Below are positions 1-11,075 of a stretch of DNA of 64,000 bases, one piece after another (positions within the stretch are counted from its first letter, which is position 1; each line of letters starts with the position of its first letter). Both the position numbers and the translations under genes were made by a program. The DNA is taken from positions 12,347,484 to 12,411,483 of the forward strand of contig CM076951.1 of assembly GCA_039566865.1 (NCBI GenBank), written 5' to 3'. Source of the stretch: Aurelia coerulea (lineage: Eukaryota > Cnidaria > Scyphozoa > Semaeostomeae > Ulmaridae). The notes under the pieces were generated by a model that saw only the letters and a list, made by a program, of their open reading frames with translations, was not told the DNA's origin and searched no databases.

Positions 1-1
1 A

Positions 2-460
2 AAAGGAACTTGTTGCAATTCCACAAGGAATGCCAAGGACAAAAAGACCACCTACTACGCCGGCGTTTTTGCTGCTCTTCAGGAGCGTTTCAAGAAACCT
101 GTAGAACAATTTAAGAATTATCTTTTGGCGCTTCTTGGAGATAGGAATTATTAGAAAATAACTGAAGCCATCGGAAAGGTTGACAAGACGCATTCGAAAA
201 CAACAACAATTGTAACAAGCAACTTCCCCCCGCACATCTTCAAGAGACCTAGACCTTCACTCCAACCACCTGCAGCCAATGACTTTGGTTACCAGCTCCC
301 GGCTCAAGCATTCCCAGGGCCCCCTCCTATTCAACCAAGGATGCCAAATAGAAACAGATACTGCACTTTTTGCAACCGATACAACCACACGTGGTATAAT
401 TGCAGGCGTCGTCAATCTCCATATGGAAGGCAGCAGCAGAACAGGGACAACCAACAATAA
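2..460 (+). pseudogene. gag-like CCHC zinc-knuckle protein fragment
   Basis: The frame is open from base 2 and runs to a stop at 458-460, with one in-frame TAG at 152-154. Near the C-terminus it has a zinc knuckle of the form C-x2-C-x4-H-x4-C (CTFCNRYNHTWYNC), followed by an Arg/Gln-rich tail and preceded by a Pro-rich stretch. This arrangement is typical of retroelement gag or other nucleic-acid-binding proteins, so a nucleocapsid-like role is inferred from the motif. The upstream part has no recognisable domain and the gene is cut by the window start. It is non-functional unless the TAG is read through. It could instead be the last exon of a cellular CCHC protein. Confidence 0.5.
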
Positions 461-586
461 TTTCTGTAATTGATTGATTGTCAATTTATTGTGTTTAACG
501 CTGCTGCACAAATTATAGTGTTGCCATTGTTTCTTTTTCTTCGAGTTTTTGTTCAGAGGACATATGCAGCGTTGGTGATTGGTTAA

Positions 587-1304
587 CCCTATTGTACCCG
601 GGGGGGGCAAAAAATGCCCCCCCAACCAAACTTTTGATTATAAAACCGAGAGGAAATAGACAAATGAGCTGAAACATCCATGACTTTTCCTAATTTTTAA
701 TTGGCAATTAAATTTTAGACTTTCTATTGTCATAATATAAGTCACGTGACCAGTAGATACCCATATTTGGAAAGTAGTCACAAAGAAAATCACAAAAACA
801 GTCATAAATCCTTTGTCTTAACCTTGATGAAGTTGTGATTGGTATCAAACGATTCCCCTTGCAAAGTACTTTCGTTTGATATATACATTATTCATATTTG
901 CTGACATCAGCAAATTATAGATTCCATGACGTCATGCAAATTGATGACGTCATATCTCTAATAAAGAAAGACAAAATTTTTAAATTTTGATATAAATCGA
1001 TGGATAAACATATTATCTTCATTTCTAAATAGTTTATTGAGGTTTTCATACATTTCATTTGAATTAATTAGCACTTTTTGTGTTTTCAGTACTGAAGCTT
1101 ATATCTGACATGGTCCCATTGTTTGGTCGCTTGGCAACGAACCACGTGACCAATTAGCAATAAAATCTATAATTAGACTCCTAATAAATGTACTTACTAT
1201 TGTGCGAAGTTACAATGGCATACTATTTATGGTTTTGGAGATAAGGAGATAGGGTTTTGGAGATAGGGCAGTGGTCTGACCCTAGGAGCCCGGGTAGAAT
1301 AGGG
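587..1304. mobile_element. piggyBac-like MITE, copy A
   Basis: This 718-bp non-coding element is flanked by TTAA at 583-586 and 1305-1308. Its inverted ends are CCCTATTGTACCCGGG and CCCTATTCTACCCGGG, 15 of 16 identical. TTAA duplications and CCCT-type ends are the hallmark of piggyBac elements; assigning it as a non-autonomous member is an inference. Just inside the left end (about 598-623) a run of G and a run of C form a hairpin. The interior holds TGACGTCA at 927-934 and 945-952 and CACGTG boxes near 743 and 1143. Four more complete copies of the family lie in this window. Confidence 0.8.
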
Positions 1305-2175
1305 TTAATGCTCGAACTTTGCTGTTACACGGGTCGACTTGCCCCAATGCCGGCTTCTAGCGAAAATTTCGACCACCAAGCTCGCTCGCTTCTAGCGGAA
1401 ATTTCGATCACCGAAAACGAACTAGCGCGATAAATCGCTCCATTGTCTTATGTGCACGGGACCGTAAAAAAGTGTGGGTACAAAATTTTTGTTTCCCAAT
1501 CCTTTTTACTATTTTCTCAAACTTCTAGATGTCGTACCAAAAAAGTAAACACATTTTTGGAATGTACGAGGCCCCTACTTCATGCTCTGGAATTCTCATT
1601 GAGATTTTTGGACAAGAATAGAATGCGATTGTGTCTCTTTAAAGCAAAGAAACAACTGTATACGATGTCAATTGTTGAAATGGGAGTATTCCTAAACAAA
1701 GCCAAAGTTTCATATATATCGTCTATGATAAAGATCTATTGCAAAAGGCACCAACTTTTACAACGAAATGTTCCCTGGCTTTATCAAAGTTTGCTTCATG
1801 TGATGCATTGAAAGAATTTAAATCCCACATGACATACGTTGGCAACATTTTGCAGGCACAATGTTGGAACAATTTTGTGCTCTCAGGCACAAAAAACTTT
1901 TGGTGAGGTCTGTTCCAAGGCATCTGTCATTCCTGATCATTTTGGCAAACGCTGAAATTTTCTGTGACTCACTCAGTGCATATCTTATGATCTTACGTTT
2001 TGAGGTCATCGACTCGAACATTGCAACCACACTTCCACGTGTTGTCAAATTTTTCCTCCTCCTTCTCAGTGACGCAAAACTTATGAAAATGACAAAAACG
2101 TAAGAGGATCCACTTCCATCATTACCGTTTCTCCCCAAACGTAGCAGCAGGTTTCATGCGCTGCACATGCCACTA
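1305..2175. other. no recognisable gene
   Basis: Short overlapping open frames occur on both strands between 1443 and 2138. None shows a domain, splice signal or compositional support, and they look like chance frames. I see nothing else here. Confidence 0.5.
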
Positions 2176-2671
2176 AAGTAAAAACCAGCGTATTAACGTC
2201 CCCTATAAAACCCAGTGGATTAAGAACCTACAGGCTGAAATTTGCAATTAAACCCCAATTATATAAGGACCCATTAAGCCTGGAATTTGAAATAGGTTCT
2301 TGTTTGTAGAGAGCATGTGGTCTTATTCACAACAGAAGTTTGTGGAAGAATAAAAAATGTTTCTATTACCTGATGAGAAGCTTTTGGAAGATTTTCTCTG
2401 GATTATATAAACATTTCTGATTCTTCCACAAATTTCTGTTGGGGAATATATCTTATAAACTCAACTGATGTGAACTGACAGTAACTAATAGGCCTGAAGT
2501 TTGAATCTGAAGAAAAGAAATTCATGATAGCCATGAATAAAGTAAGAACCAATTTAAGAACCTGAACAGCCTCATTTCCCACTAAATACCAAACACATAA
2601 GAACCTAGTTAGGCTGATTTGCAAAATTGTAGGTTCTTATACGCAGGTTTTTAATACGCGGGTTTTTACTG
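2176..2671. mobile_element. TA-flanked MITE with AAGAACC-type internal motif
   Basis: The ends are inverted: AGTAAAAACCAGCGTATTAA on the left matches the reverse complement of the right end near 2650-2670. TA lies on both sides (2174-2175 and 2672-2673). Inside, the motif TAAGAACCTA recurs in both orientations. It has no coding capacity. It resembles another AAGAAACT-rich piece near 31.25-31.37 kb. The superfamily is not determined; TA targets suggest Tc1/mariner or a relative. Confidence 0.5.
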
Positions 2672-2679
2672 TATCTTTG

Positions 2680-3123
2680 AGCAGTGACATGGCGCCTTGT
2701 CAACAATTCATCGCTATGTTCCACCCCTTCACCCTCATTCACCACAACTTCCTCAACTAAATCTATCGGTATTGCTCCGACTTCTTCATTGCTACTATTC
2801 ATGACTTCCTGCCTTGTTATATCATCCATTAACACATCTTCCCCTATAACATCTGCTTCTCTGTCTTCAACAACTCCTTCGTCTACTGCTATTACTCCAA
2901 CATCTGCACCCCCACCTTCAACCCCCTCCATTAAACCACCTGCACCTTCACCTTCCTCCTTATGATCATCATTTTCCACGATGGAGTTTATGAACAGAAT
3001 ACATGATTCTAAAAGTGAGTCAATTTCATCCCGCCCCATTGAAGGATTCTTTCTGTTAGGACTCCGGTAAGGGACATCTTCTGGCCACCATTCTGGCTCA
3101 CTAAATGAGGACCATATTCCTTT
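2680..3123 (-). CDS. terminal exon with W-W-P/R-SPN motif, copy A
   Basis: On the minus strand a TAG acceptor is followed by an open frame of about 145 codons. It starts with an aromatic motif (IWSSFSEPEWWPEDVPYRSPN) and continues into a long acidic, Val/Glu/Gly-rich tail. The frame runs into the neighbouring MITE and stops at 2605, so the native C-terminus is lost. A second copy lies at 4680-5109 and a diverged one at 9582-9955. Repetition inside 7 kb suggests an exon carried by mobile DNA or a small local gene family. I do not recognise the protein and assign no function. Confidence 0.45.
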
Positions 3124-3850
3124 TCTTTTCATGTCTAAGATAACAATTTTTACTCATCCAGCGGGCATTGCAAAGCAACTGCAATTGCAAATGTTTCGAC
3201 TACCATCTCATTCTTGTGCTACATCTTGGTCAATAAGTATGAGTAATCAAAATAATTGCTTTTTACTGGGCACTTGGCTTCCTTTGCAGCCCCCCGGTTG
3301 TTTGGACCCTCCGCTTCGCATTCATGCACAAATAGGGATGTTACCAACTTATTTGTCAATGTTTATTAAACCCGTTATGTAAATTGTGTTCTATCATACA
3401 GGGCGTCCCAAAAAAAGTGTCTGACTTTTATATTTTAATAAATAGGAAAATATTTTACATATATATATATTAACTGTTCTGGTATCATTTGAGAACAGAG
3501 ACATGTAATTTTCTTTTGAGTCTATTGCAGTTCAAATTTGACAAATACTAAGAAACCAAGGGGTTCTCAAAGTTTTGACCAATTTTTGCATGTTTTCTGC
3601 ACCTTTGCTCTGCTGTCATTTAACTTTACAATGATATTTACTGTTGGAAAATTAAAGTAGCCCTTTTCTTACTGGAAAAGAAGCTTTAAGTTTCATTCTT
3701 TGAAGATGAGTAACTCAAATTAGCAGAAATCTAACTGCTACCACTGGTAAGGAGGTATGTTATCCCAGATAACGCAACGATGTGTTATGTCAAGATTAAC
3801 ATTGAAATGTACAGAGTTGGAGAAACAAAGATTATTGCCTGGTTTCGAAA

Positions 3851-4650
3851 GAATTTTTTTTTTCATTCATTCAGCACAATAACTTTTAAACTATACGGCT
3901 ACAAGACAACATAACATAAAAAGATAAAGAAAAGTAGTAACTAACTTACTACACCTAAATAACAATAACATGAATTATATACATATATGCGCTCTACAGA
4001 GACTTGGGGATATTTAAATTGTGTAATGATTTTTCTCGGATATCAGTAATTTGTCCAGTGAATTTGAGGAGATTGTCAATTGTTTCTTGATCCTCACACA
4101 AGTACATGAATTGAAGCAAATCACCAGGGGAAAGGTGTTTCGTACTTGGATAACTTTCAAAAATTTGATTCAGAAATGCATCTCTAACAACTGAATAGTG
4201 TTCACATTTAAGTAGGAAGTGTTCATCTTCAATGAATTCCTCATTACAAATTTGACAGACCCGATCTTTCCTATTAATTTTTGGGGATTGTCTATGGCCT
4301 GTCTCAATCGCAAGACAATGGTCGCTGAGTCTAAGTTTACTAGTAATCACCCTTAGCTCTCGTTTGTTATGTTGCATTAAATATGGCTCCAGCGTGATGC
4401 CTTTTTTTATATGGAAGAGGAACTCCCCCTTTTTTGAAAAGGACATTTCTCTCTTCCAATATCTATTATAGTTGGTTTTATTGCTAAGCCTGAACATGCT
4501 CTTGGTGCAGGAGTGAAAGTCTTCTAGATTTAGACTTCGCGTAACATTCTCGATATGCGTATTACAATTTAGATTGGATGGAAGTTCCAAATTCATTAAA
4601 TAAGCTTGGTAAATAAGACTATCCTCGGGTGCTGTTTTTGACGTGATCAA
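3851..4650 (-). pseudogene. 5'-truncated LINE: ORF2 C-terminal region and 3' tail
   Basis: The minus-strand frame of 218 codons (4650 down to 3994) ends with the zinc-binding C-terminal motif of many LINE ORF2 proteins: CQICNEEFIEDEHFLLKC, a C-x2-C...H-x4-C arrangement after a conserved RLSDHCLAIETG segment. Downstream on that strand is about 140 bp of 3' UTR ending in GAATGAATG and a run of A near 3851. That is the expected structure of a reverse-transcribed, 5'-truncated insertion. The RT and endonuclease domains are absent. It sits inside the TIR element 3399-5604. Confidence 0.65.
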
Positions 4651-4679
4651 AAAAAAGACTTAATCCTTAAAGACTTTTT

Positions 4680-5267
4680 ACTGTATCTTTGAGCAGTGAC
4701 ATGGCGCCTTGTCAACAACTCTTTATTCACCGCTATGTTCCACCCCTTCACCCTCATTCACCACAACTTCCTCAACTAAATCTATCGGTATTGCTCCGAC
4801 TTCTTCATTGCTACTATTCATGACTTCCTGCCTTGTTATATCATCCATTAACACATCTTCCCCTATAACCTCTGCATCTCTGTCTTCAACAACTCCTTCG
4901 TCTACTGCTATTACTCCAACATCTGCACCCCCACCTTCAACCCCCTCCATTAAACCACCTGCACCTGCACCTTCACCTTCCTCCTTATGATCATCATTTC
5001 CACGATGGAGTTTATGAACAGAATACATGATTCTAAAAGTGAGTCAATTTCATCCCGCCTCATTGAAGGATTCTTTCTGTTAGGACTCCGGTAAGGGACA
5101 TCTTCTGGTAAGGGACATCTTCTAACTGTCGGAGATGCATTTAATTTCAAAGCGGAAAACTTGCATAACGGATCAAAACTTGACAAAGTTGACACGTTCA
5201 CTACCAATGGGCTAGAACGACTGTGTTGTTCATAACCAAGTTTTAAATGTCCCCCGTCTTGCAACAT
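4680..5267 (-). pseudogene. duplicated WWP/SPN exon, copy B
   Basis: 4680-5109 repeats 2672-3100 almost base for base, starting at the shared TTTTTACTGTATC junction and ending at GGGACATCTTCTGG. A few small indels shift the frame, so the acidic tail (4723-5028) and the PYRSPN part (4950-5267) lie in different frames. A short direct repeat of the GGTAAGGGACATCTTCT segment is found at the break point. The copy is non-coding as it stands. It includes the outermost bases of the 2176-2671 MITE, so that MITE was in place before the duplication. Confidence 0.6.
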
Positions 5268-5779
5268 CTAATATTTGGAAATTTTTCAAGTTTGTGAATT
5301 ACATTCTCAGGTTTCTAAAAGTACTTTTAGTTGCGCTTTCTGGGCTATCTGGACAAGTCTATTTAGAAATTAGAATAACATCGGAGAATAGTAGAGGGTA
5401 AAGTGTAGAGTAGAAAACATTCACAATTGGCATCAATTTTAAGGAACCCCCTGGTTTCCTAAAAATTCCAAAATTTAAACAGCGACAGACTCGACAGAAA
5501 ATTATATGTTTCAGATTTCAAAAAATGTCAAAATGGTTCTGATACATCAAACAGTCTTGGACATATTCAAATTTAAAAGTTGGACACTTTTTTGGAACAC
5601 CCTGTATACAATTGATAAATCTACACAAATGTAAACAGAAGTAAAATAAGACTAGAATGGAAAAACAGCACATTTAGAATATCATACATCTGCAAAGCAA
5701 GGCGATATGAGATCAATTGGATGGAGAATTATCATGTTCCAAATTAAAACAAAACAAAACATCCAAATTTTCCAAAATT

Positions 5780-6206
5780 TAAAGAGGATCAATGCAGACG
5801 TGACTGCAATGGATGGAGAGATTCAGGCTGGCATTCAGTATGCAGTAAACTTGGGAGGTGATCCAGAGGCTGAATTCCGAAGTAAACATCGCAACAGAAG
5901 ACTCCCAAGAAGGATCGATCACAATCCTGAGACCCAAGCTCAACTGACGATGATCCAGTTTTATCGGCGAGAGTTCAAGAAAGTATTGGACACGCAGATT
6001 GCTCAATTCGGGAATAACCTTGCTCAATGTCTCCAGGCAGTTAAACCACAAGCCACTGTCTTGCAGCCACCATTAAAACAACCCCAGCTAGAAGATGTCA
6101 ATGAGCTCGTTCAGTTATTTCCATCAAATATGTCTGTTGACCCATTTGCACTGCATCAGAGTTTGGTAACTTTGTCAACACATACAGCTCAAGAACAAGA
6201 AGTTTG
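5780..6206 (+). pseudogene. hAT transposase fragment (ZMYM1-like), central part
   Basis: The plus frame encodes a segment of the type RNRRLPRRIDHNPETQ followed by YRREFKKVLD, which matches the region ahead of the catalytic tail in hAT transposases related to ZMYM1. It ends at a TGA at 6205-6207. The matching C-terminal dimerisation segment lies 280 bp downstream at 6480-6707, separated by stops. The two are pieces of one decayed gene. Catalytic residues cannot be located with confidence. Confidence 0.5.
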
Positions 6207-6479
6207 ATAGCTTGGCTGATGCTGCTTTATTTCTGCTTGTATTATTTCTGCTTGGGTATTGATGCTGCTTGCATTTAATTTCTCTCAAAAACCAAGATGA
6301 AAAAGACTTGTTTGGCTAAAAATAAATCCGAAGTACTCAAAAGTGTCAACAAAACGCTACAAAATTTCTACAAATAGGATTGGCTAAAAATATTAGCACC
6401 AGCTTGTGTACCCAGTTGTTGGGTAACTGCTCCGAAATGGAGAATTAGCTTGAAATTATTATTAATATTATCATCATTA

Positions 6480-6707
6480 TTATTTATTTCAGAAGACTGG
6501 AAATCTGCTTTCCCGCTCACCAACAAAGCTTTCAGGCTTCTCATGACAGCGCCTGTCACCATGGCAAAAGACGAGAGAACTTTCAGGAGGCTGAAGTTGA
6601 TAAAAACCTACCTGCGAAAGTCTATGACTGATCAGCGTCTAGAGTTGCGCATTCTGATGTCCTATGAAAAAAATCTTACTGCAGGGACCGCACAGCCATT
6701 AGGCTAG
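6480..6707 (+). pseudogene. hAT transposase C-terminal dimerisation domain fragment
   Basis: The frame contains the hAT C-terminal signature in degenerate form: PVTMAKDERTFRRLKLIKTY followed by LRKSMTDQRLELRILMSYE. The family pattern is P-V-[ST]-x-A-x-x-E-R-[ST]-F-x-x-L-K-x-I-K-[TN]-x-[LM]-R. This domain (Dimer_Tnp_hAT) mediates transposase multimerisation. The sequence stops shortly afterwards at a GC-rich border. With 5780-6206 it makes a single broken hAT copy. Confidence 0.7.
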
Positions 6708-7079
6708 GGAGGGGCTCCCCCCCCCACTTTCTTCAAAGATTGCATTTTTTTCATTCAAATAAATCAATGACAACAAAGAAAAACGACTCGTAAACAACAT
6801 TATGTGTCAACCGGGCAACTGTGGTATATTTAGTATAACGTAAAACATGATTATTAACACCGAACTGCTGCATCTGCTGAGAGATCTTTCTCAATGGATA
6901 GATGCCTCAAACCTGGCTTCGTTCTTCAAACATGAAGCAAGCAAAATTCAACCGAGCTAGCGATATCAAACTTTCATAAACAACAAGTAGACAAAATGTC
7001 CCTCTTGAAAATTGCTAAAAATTTCGCTAAAAATGACTAAGCATAGCAACTTTGGAAAGTTTGCTCTAACAAATTTTAA

Positions 7080-7956
7080 CCCTATCCAGACTAGGCTTTT
7101 TGAAACTCTGGGGAGACTAGGGGGGGGGCACAAAGTCCCCCCTCCTTGGTTTTTTATAGAATCATAAGTGCTAGAGACTTGAAACTTGGCACAAGTAACA
7201 AACATGATAAGGCAAACAAGATGATGTGATTTGTTTTTGTTTATGTCACGTGATTAAGTGCTGACGTCAGCAAATGTTGCTAATTTGGGTGTAAAACCAC
7301 ATGTACTTTGTCGCATTGTATCTCCAAATTGATAAAATATATCGATGTGATATTTGAAACATAGAAGGATTATATCCTTGTAATTCTTATTTTGAAATTT
7401 TTGCTTTGTAACACTAACATTTTTGCTGATGTCAGCATTTATTTATTTTGCACGAAAAAAGAGCGATTTTTGTCTAAAATTGATTATAAATTACTTTTGA
7501 AAATAGCAAAGAATGCTAAATATACATAAAGTGACCTGCTGCATCATATTATGTCACTCATTTTTCTAAAAATGAAGCATAACATGGTTTTTCATCAGTA
7601 CACATGCGCAACAACCAATTCTTGATGACGTCATCAAAAATCAATAAACTATATATCAAATGAAAGCTTGTTTCAAGACGAGTTCAACAATGTTTGTCTC
7701 ATTGTCATAGAGCCAGTGGTTCAAAAGCTATGGCTTAAAATGTATTTATTTTATGGAGACCTCAATTTACAGTCATGTGTTGACCCCCGGAATCAGTGTC
7801 AAAATTTTTGAAATTGACATGAAAAGATGTCTCATAGATAGAAACTAAAAGTCACAAAAAAGTTAGACTAATTCTAGAGATACTCGACGAGGTGTGTGGA
7901 AAAGTTTACTAGGAGGGGGGGGGCACTTGGTGCCCCCCCCCCTAGTCTGGATAGGG
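7080..7956. mobile_element. piggyBac-like MITE, copy B
   Basis: This 877-bp element has perfect 16-bp inverted ends (CCCTATCCAGACTAGG) and TTAA on each side (7076-7079, 7957-7960). Both ends carry a G-run/C-run hairpin about 40 bp in (near 7119-7143 and 7914-7942); the right loop is CACTTGGTG. The interior is AT-rich and non-coding, with TGACGTCA at 7262-7269 and 7626-7633 and a CACGTG near 7247. Same family as copies at 587, 20829, 30077 and 55614. Confidence 0.85.
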
Positions 7957-9035
7957 TTAAGTAGTAATAGTTTTTTTCAGAATAAAAGCTTTGTTGTTAA
8001 TTTCGCTGGATAGCTCTTTTCGTAGCAATTAAAATCTTTTCTAAACCGAACTGTACATAAATATGGACGTAAAGAGGCAAGTATTTTTTTTTAAAGGGGC
8101 TTTTTCCGACAATCTGAAGAGCGTGGTCTCAAACAATTTTGTAATGAGTCTACGAGCGGAGCACATTTTGTAAATCAAGTCAAATTTCAAGCGACTAATG
8201 CAGATTTTATGGATATCATCCAGGGCTACCCAATGATTTACAATCGTTCTTCAAGATATTTTAAAGACAAAACCAAGAACGCAAATAAGCAGTAAACTAT
8301 GTCCTCTGGGTACCACAGCCTCAAAATTAGAAAGAAATTGAAAATTTGGAAAAGGAAGAGAGAAGGAAGAAAGGAGGAAAACTGTCTTTCCTTCTTTAAC
8401 TTTGTTATTTTATGGCTCTGGTACCCTATGTATACCAATGATATTTTTTGGCTCTGGTATAAACTATGTTGCAACAGCAGCCTTTGATTCACTACGACAA
8501 CCATTCTGTATTCTGTTTGTTTTTTATTCTGCTTTAATTTTTGAGCCCAAAATTGATTTGAAATGCGTGCTCTTTTTTTAGGATGAGATGCAATGGTAGA
8601 TTATGAGATGCGATGAATTATGAATTCCAACCAATTACCATAAAATGCGATGAATTACGACATATGAAAACCAGCGTTAAGTAGATAGACAGTAAGTGAA
8701 TAGATTTGGTGTTTGCATCCCAAACTATTTCACTCCTTGCTTCAAATACATCATCCATATGTTCCTCCAGAGGTTTAGTAAGACCATCCTTTCTTTAAAC
8801 AATAAACAGGCAAACCGGCAACTGCAATGATGAAGTTTGGTAGAAAGATATGATAATTGGAAGATTTCTTTTAGTTCAAATGCAACATGTAAAAATCACT
8901 TAGTTGTAAGACCAGCACTGCAATTTCTTTCCAGGTGCAAAAGCAAGTCAGAATACATTGCTGGGCAGATCATTTGATTTGTCCTCTTTATATCTATCAA
9001 CATCACCACCTTTATCCTCAACACTGAGTCAAGGA
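7957..9035. other. no recognisable gene
   Basis: Low-complexity AT-rich sequence. A few direct repeats (ATGCGATGAATTA near 8580-8655) and the phrase GGCTCTGGTA twice (8414-8460). The short frames at 8238-8504 overlap on opposite strands and have no support. Confidence 0.4.
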
Positions 9036-9039
9036 AATA

Positions 9040-9955
9040 TGGCGAATGAGAATACGTTTGCGACAAGAGAGGAATTCAATGACCTGAAGGAGTAGTTAGA
9101 GGAGCTGCAGGAAACGGTTGGTAGACTCAAAAGAACAGTGAAAAAAGTGGCAAGGGTCAAGAGCACCCAAGGTGTCAATGTGATGAGTGACCTTGAAGCC
9201 AGTTTAAAAAGGCCACTAACAAATTTTACTCCAAACTTCTTGTTTCAAGAACAATAATATTGTTATAGCTTTGTTCCACGAGCATTGTGGCACATGAAAC
9301 ATATCATTATTTGATGATCCTCAGCTCCAAAAGGAAAGAAAATCATAACACGAAGGGCGGTTTCAAGAAATGGTTTGTTAAATGCCCCAGTAGTGGAACA
9401 GAATGCAACATTTTTGCTGAAACTGAGAAAGAAGCAGCAAAACTTGTTTCCCTTTATCTGCACTTTGAAGATAAGTGAAATTTGCCTTCGTATAGCTCAA
9501 GTTACACATTTTGCAGAGTTATTGTTTTTCAAGAATTCATTTTGGTTGCATGTATGTATTGTATCCATGATGTCTTTTCAGGAAAAACTAAAATTTGGTC
9601 ACCAATGAACAAACCTGTGTGGTTCTGGCCTGATTCCGTCGAATTTCGCTCCCCAAATGCTGGCCCTAACCGGATGAGAGTAGCAGATATGGACCTTGTT
9701 CTGCAAGCCTGTTCTACGAAGCTGCGTGAACAGGTCACTCAAGATGAACAGCTAATCATTGACGAGGGAGCTGCAAGTGCAGGGGCCAGTAACGAGCCCA
9801 GTCCGTCAAGCATGGCCCATGCTTCGTCAGTCATGCTACCAAACGAAGGATGCGAGCAGAGCTTTGTTGTGCCTGGCTCATCGCAACGAAAGGATGCAAC
9901 GAAAGTGGATCGATTGAGCCAAATTAAAAAACAACTGAAGGTTCTGCAACTTTAG
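9040..9955 (+). CDS. possible multi-exon gene with coiled coil and WFP/SPN terminal exon
   Basis: Three pieces fall on the plus strand. At 9040-9240 an ATG starts a heptad-rich segment (LEELQETVGRLKRTVKKV) with one in-frame TAG near 9094. At 9287-9475 lies a short frame with paired cysteines. At 9582-9955 a TTTTCAG acceptor precedes an exon encoding KPVWFWPDSVEFRSPN and a Ser/Ala-rich tail, ending TAG. The last exon is clearly related to the WWP/SPN exons at 2680-3123 and 4680-5267. Exon linkage is inferred. The TAG suggests a decayed copy. Function unknown. Confidence 0.35.
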
Positions 9956-10545
9956 CCCCCTGTAGTCCTTTCTAACCCATTTAACGGAAAAAATTTTCAC
10001 TTCCAAGAGGTTTCAAGCATAGGCTCATTTTTATTTCAGGATGAATGAATTAAACAGAATTATTTCTGTTCGCCTACATAAAAGCGGGCGGTTTGTGGCG
10101 AGTGACTTTGTTGTAAGCAAGCTACGATCTAAGAGCGGCTGGTCCTTAATTTGTGTGAATTGACTATTATTTCTTGTGGTTACATTATATCTTTTTGATT
10201 TATTGTACTCTGCCGAAATTAAAATTGCGTTAAACATTTCCAATGAAATCCTTTTGTACTAGAACATCCTCATATGATGTGTTGTGATATCCTAAACCTT
10301 CATGTGGATCATAATAGATATCTTTGCTGAATACATTCAGAAACCTATTTACTATAAACTTGTGTTGAAAGTCCGTTGTCTTTTGTTCTCAAAGCTCATT
10401 GATATGCAAGTGGAAGGACGCAAACTCGGAGAGTGTAGAGGTGCTTTTAAACATGATGGTGGATGACCTGCAGTTGCTGGAGAGGATTGTTCCCCTTTTA
10501 CCGAAGCATGTACTATTTGAAAAATATGGTTTTTATCCAATTGGC

Positions 10546-10702
10546 TGAATGAATGAATGAATGAATGAGTGAATGAATGAATGAATGAATGGATGGATGG
10601 ATGGATGGATGGATGGATGGATGGATGGATGGATGGATGGATGGATGGATGGATGGATGGATGGATGGATGGATGGATGGATGGATGGATGAATGAATGA
10701 GA
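10546..10702. repeat. (GAAT)n/(GGAT)n microsatellite
   Basis: About 155 bp of tandem tetranucleotides: GAAT units, then about 28 GGAT units, then GAAT again. The apparent minus-strand protein of repeated Ile-His-Pro-Ser is an artefact of this repeat. It directly abuts the RecQ fragment. Confidence 0.95.
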
Positions 10703-11050
10703 CCAGAATATGGAAGTCTATCTGCAAACAGATCTTACTTTCCAGAAATTCCCCTTACTGCATTCACTGCAACTGCACCAAAAACTTTCAGCAAACAGAT
10801 TGAATCATCATTGCAATTGGTTGCACCAAACATTGTTTCAAGGTCACCCAACAGACCACACATATTTTGCTGCAAGCAGACCAGGCTCCCAGATTTACAT
10901 GACAATCTGCTGATGCTATCATTGAGCCAATTGCTGTAGAGCTCAAAGAATTGAACACTGCCTTCCCATTAACATTGGTCTTTATGCCCTTCAAATGGTG
11001 TGGATATGCATTTAGGCTTTTGAGAGAATACTTGCTTAAAGTCAGAAGAC
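10703..11050 (+). pseudogene. RecQ-like DNA helicase fragment
   Basis: From 10703 the plus strand encodes [18 protein letters not shown], then AFTATA and SPNRPHIF. These match the RecQ pattern Y-x2-L-x2-L-R-x2-F-P-x-I-P, the A-x-T-A-T-A helicase motif III and the S-P-D-R-P-N-I segment that follows. After a frameshift near 10870 a second part (ELKELNTAFPLTLVFMPFKW, from about 10920) continues. It is truncated by the microsatellite at its 5' end and lacks Walker A, so it cannot be active. Its nearness to an rve-type transposase may be chance or may mean both came from one element. Confidence 0.6.
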
Positions 11051-11075
11051 TTTTGGACGGCAAAACTGTTGTTAC

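Larger units (their letters stand above)
3399..5604. mobile_element. TA-flanked TIR element (Tc1/mariner-like ends) with nested insertions
   Basis: The left end CAGGGCGTCCCAAAAAAAGT and the reverse complement of the right end (CAGGGTGTTCCAAAAAAGTG) match over more than 40 bp with gaps. TA flanks both sides (3397-3398, 5605-5606). At 2206 bp it has no transposase of its own. It holds a 5'-truncated LINE tail (about 3851-4650) and copy B of the WWP exon (4680-5109). Related ends (TACYGGGTGTCCC or similar) occur at 21542, 28073, 34991, 41335, 47887 and 48851. Tc1/mariner is the likely superfamily from the TA target, but no transposase is present to prove it. Confidence 0.65.

Noticed and set aside
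1443..2138. Several overlapping 60-120 codon frames on both strands
   Set aside because: No ATG in good context, no domain, no splice support.
2684..2965. Plus-strand Ser/Thr/Pro-rich frame (and copy at 4709)
   Set aside because: Antisense of the acidic tail of the WWP exon; the minus strand has the splice acceptor and conserved motif.
8238..8504. Frames on both strands of low-complexity AT-rich DNA
   Set aside because: Hydrophobic composition results from T-rich sequence.
10533..10727. Minus-strand protein of Ile-His-Pro-Ser repeats
   Set aside because: Translation of a GGAT microsatellite; no gene.
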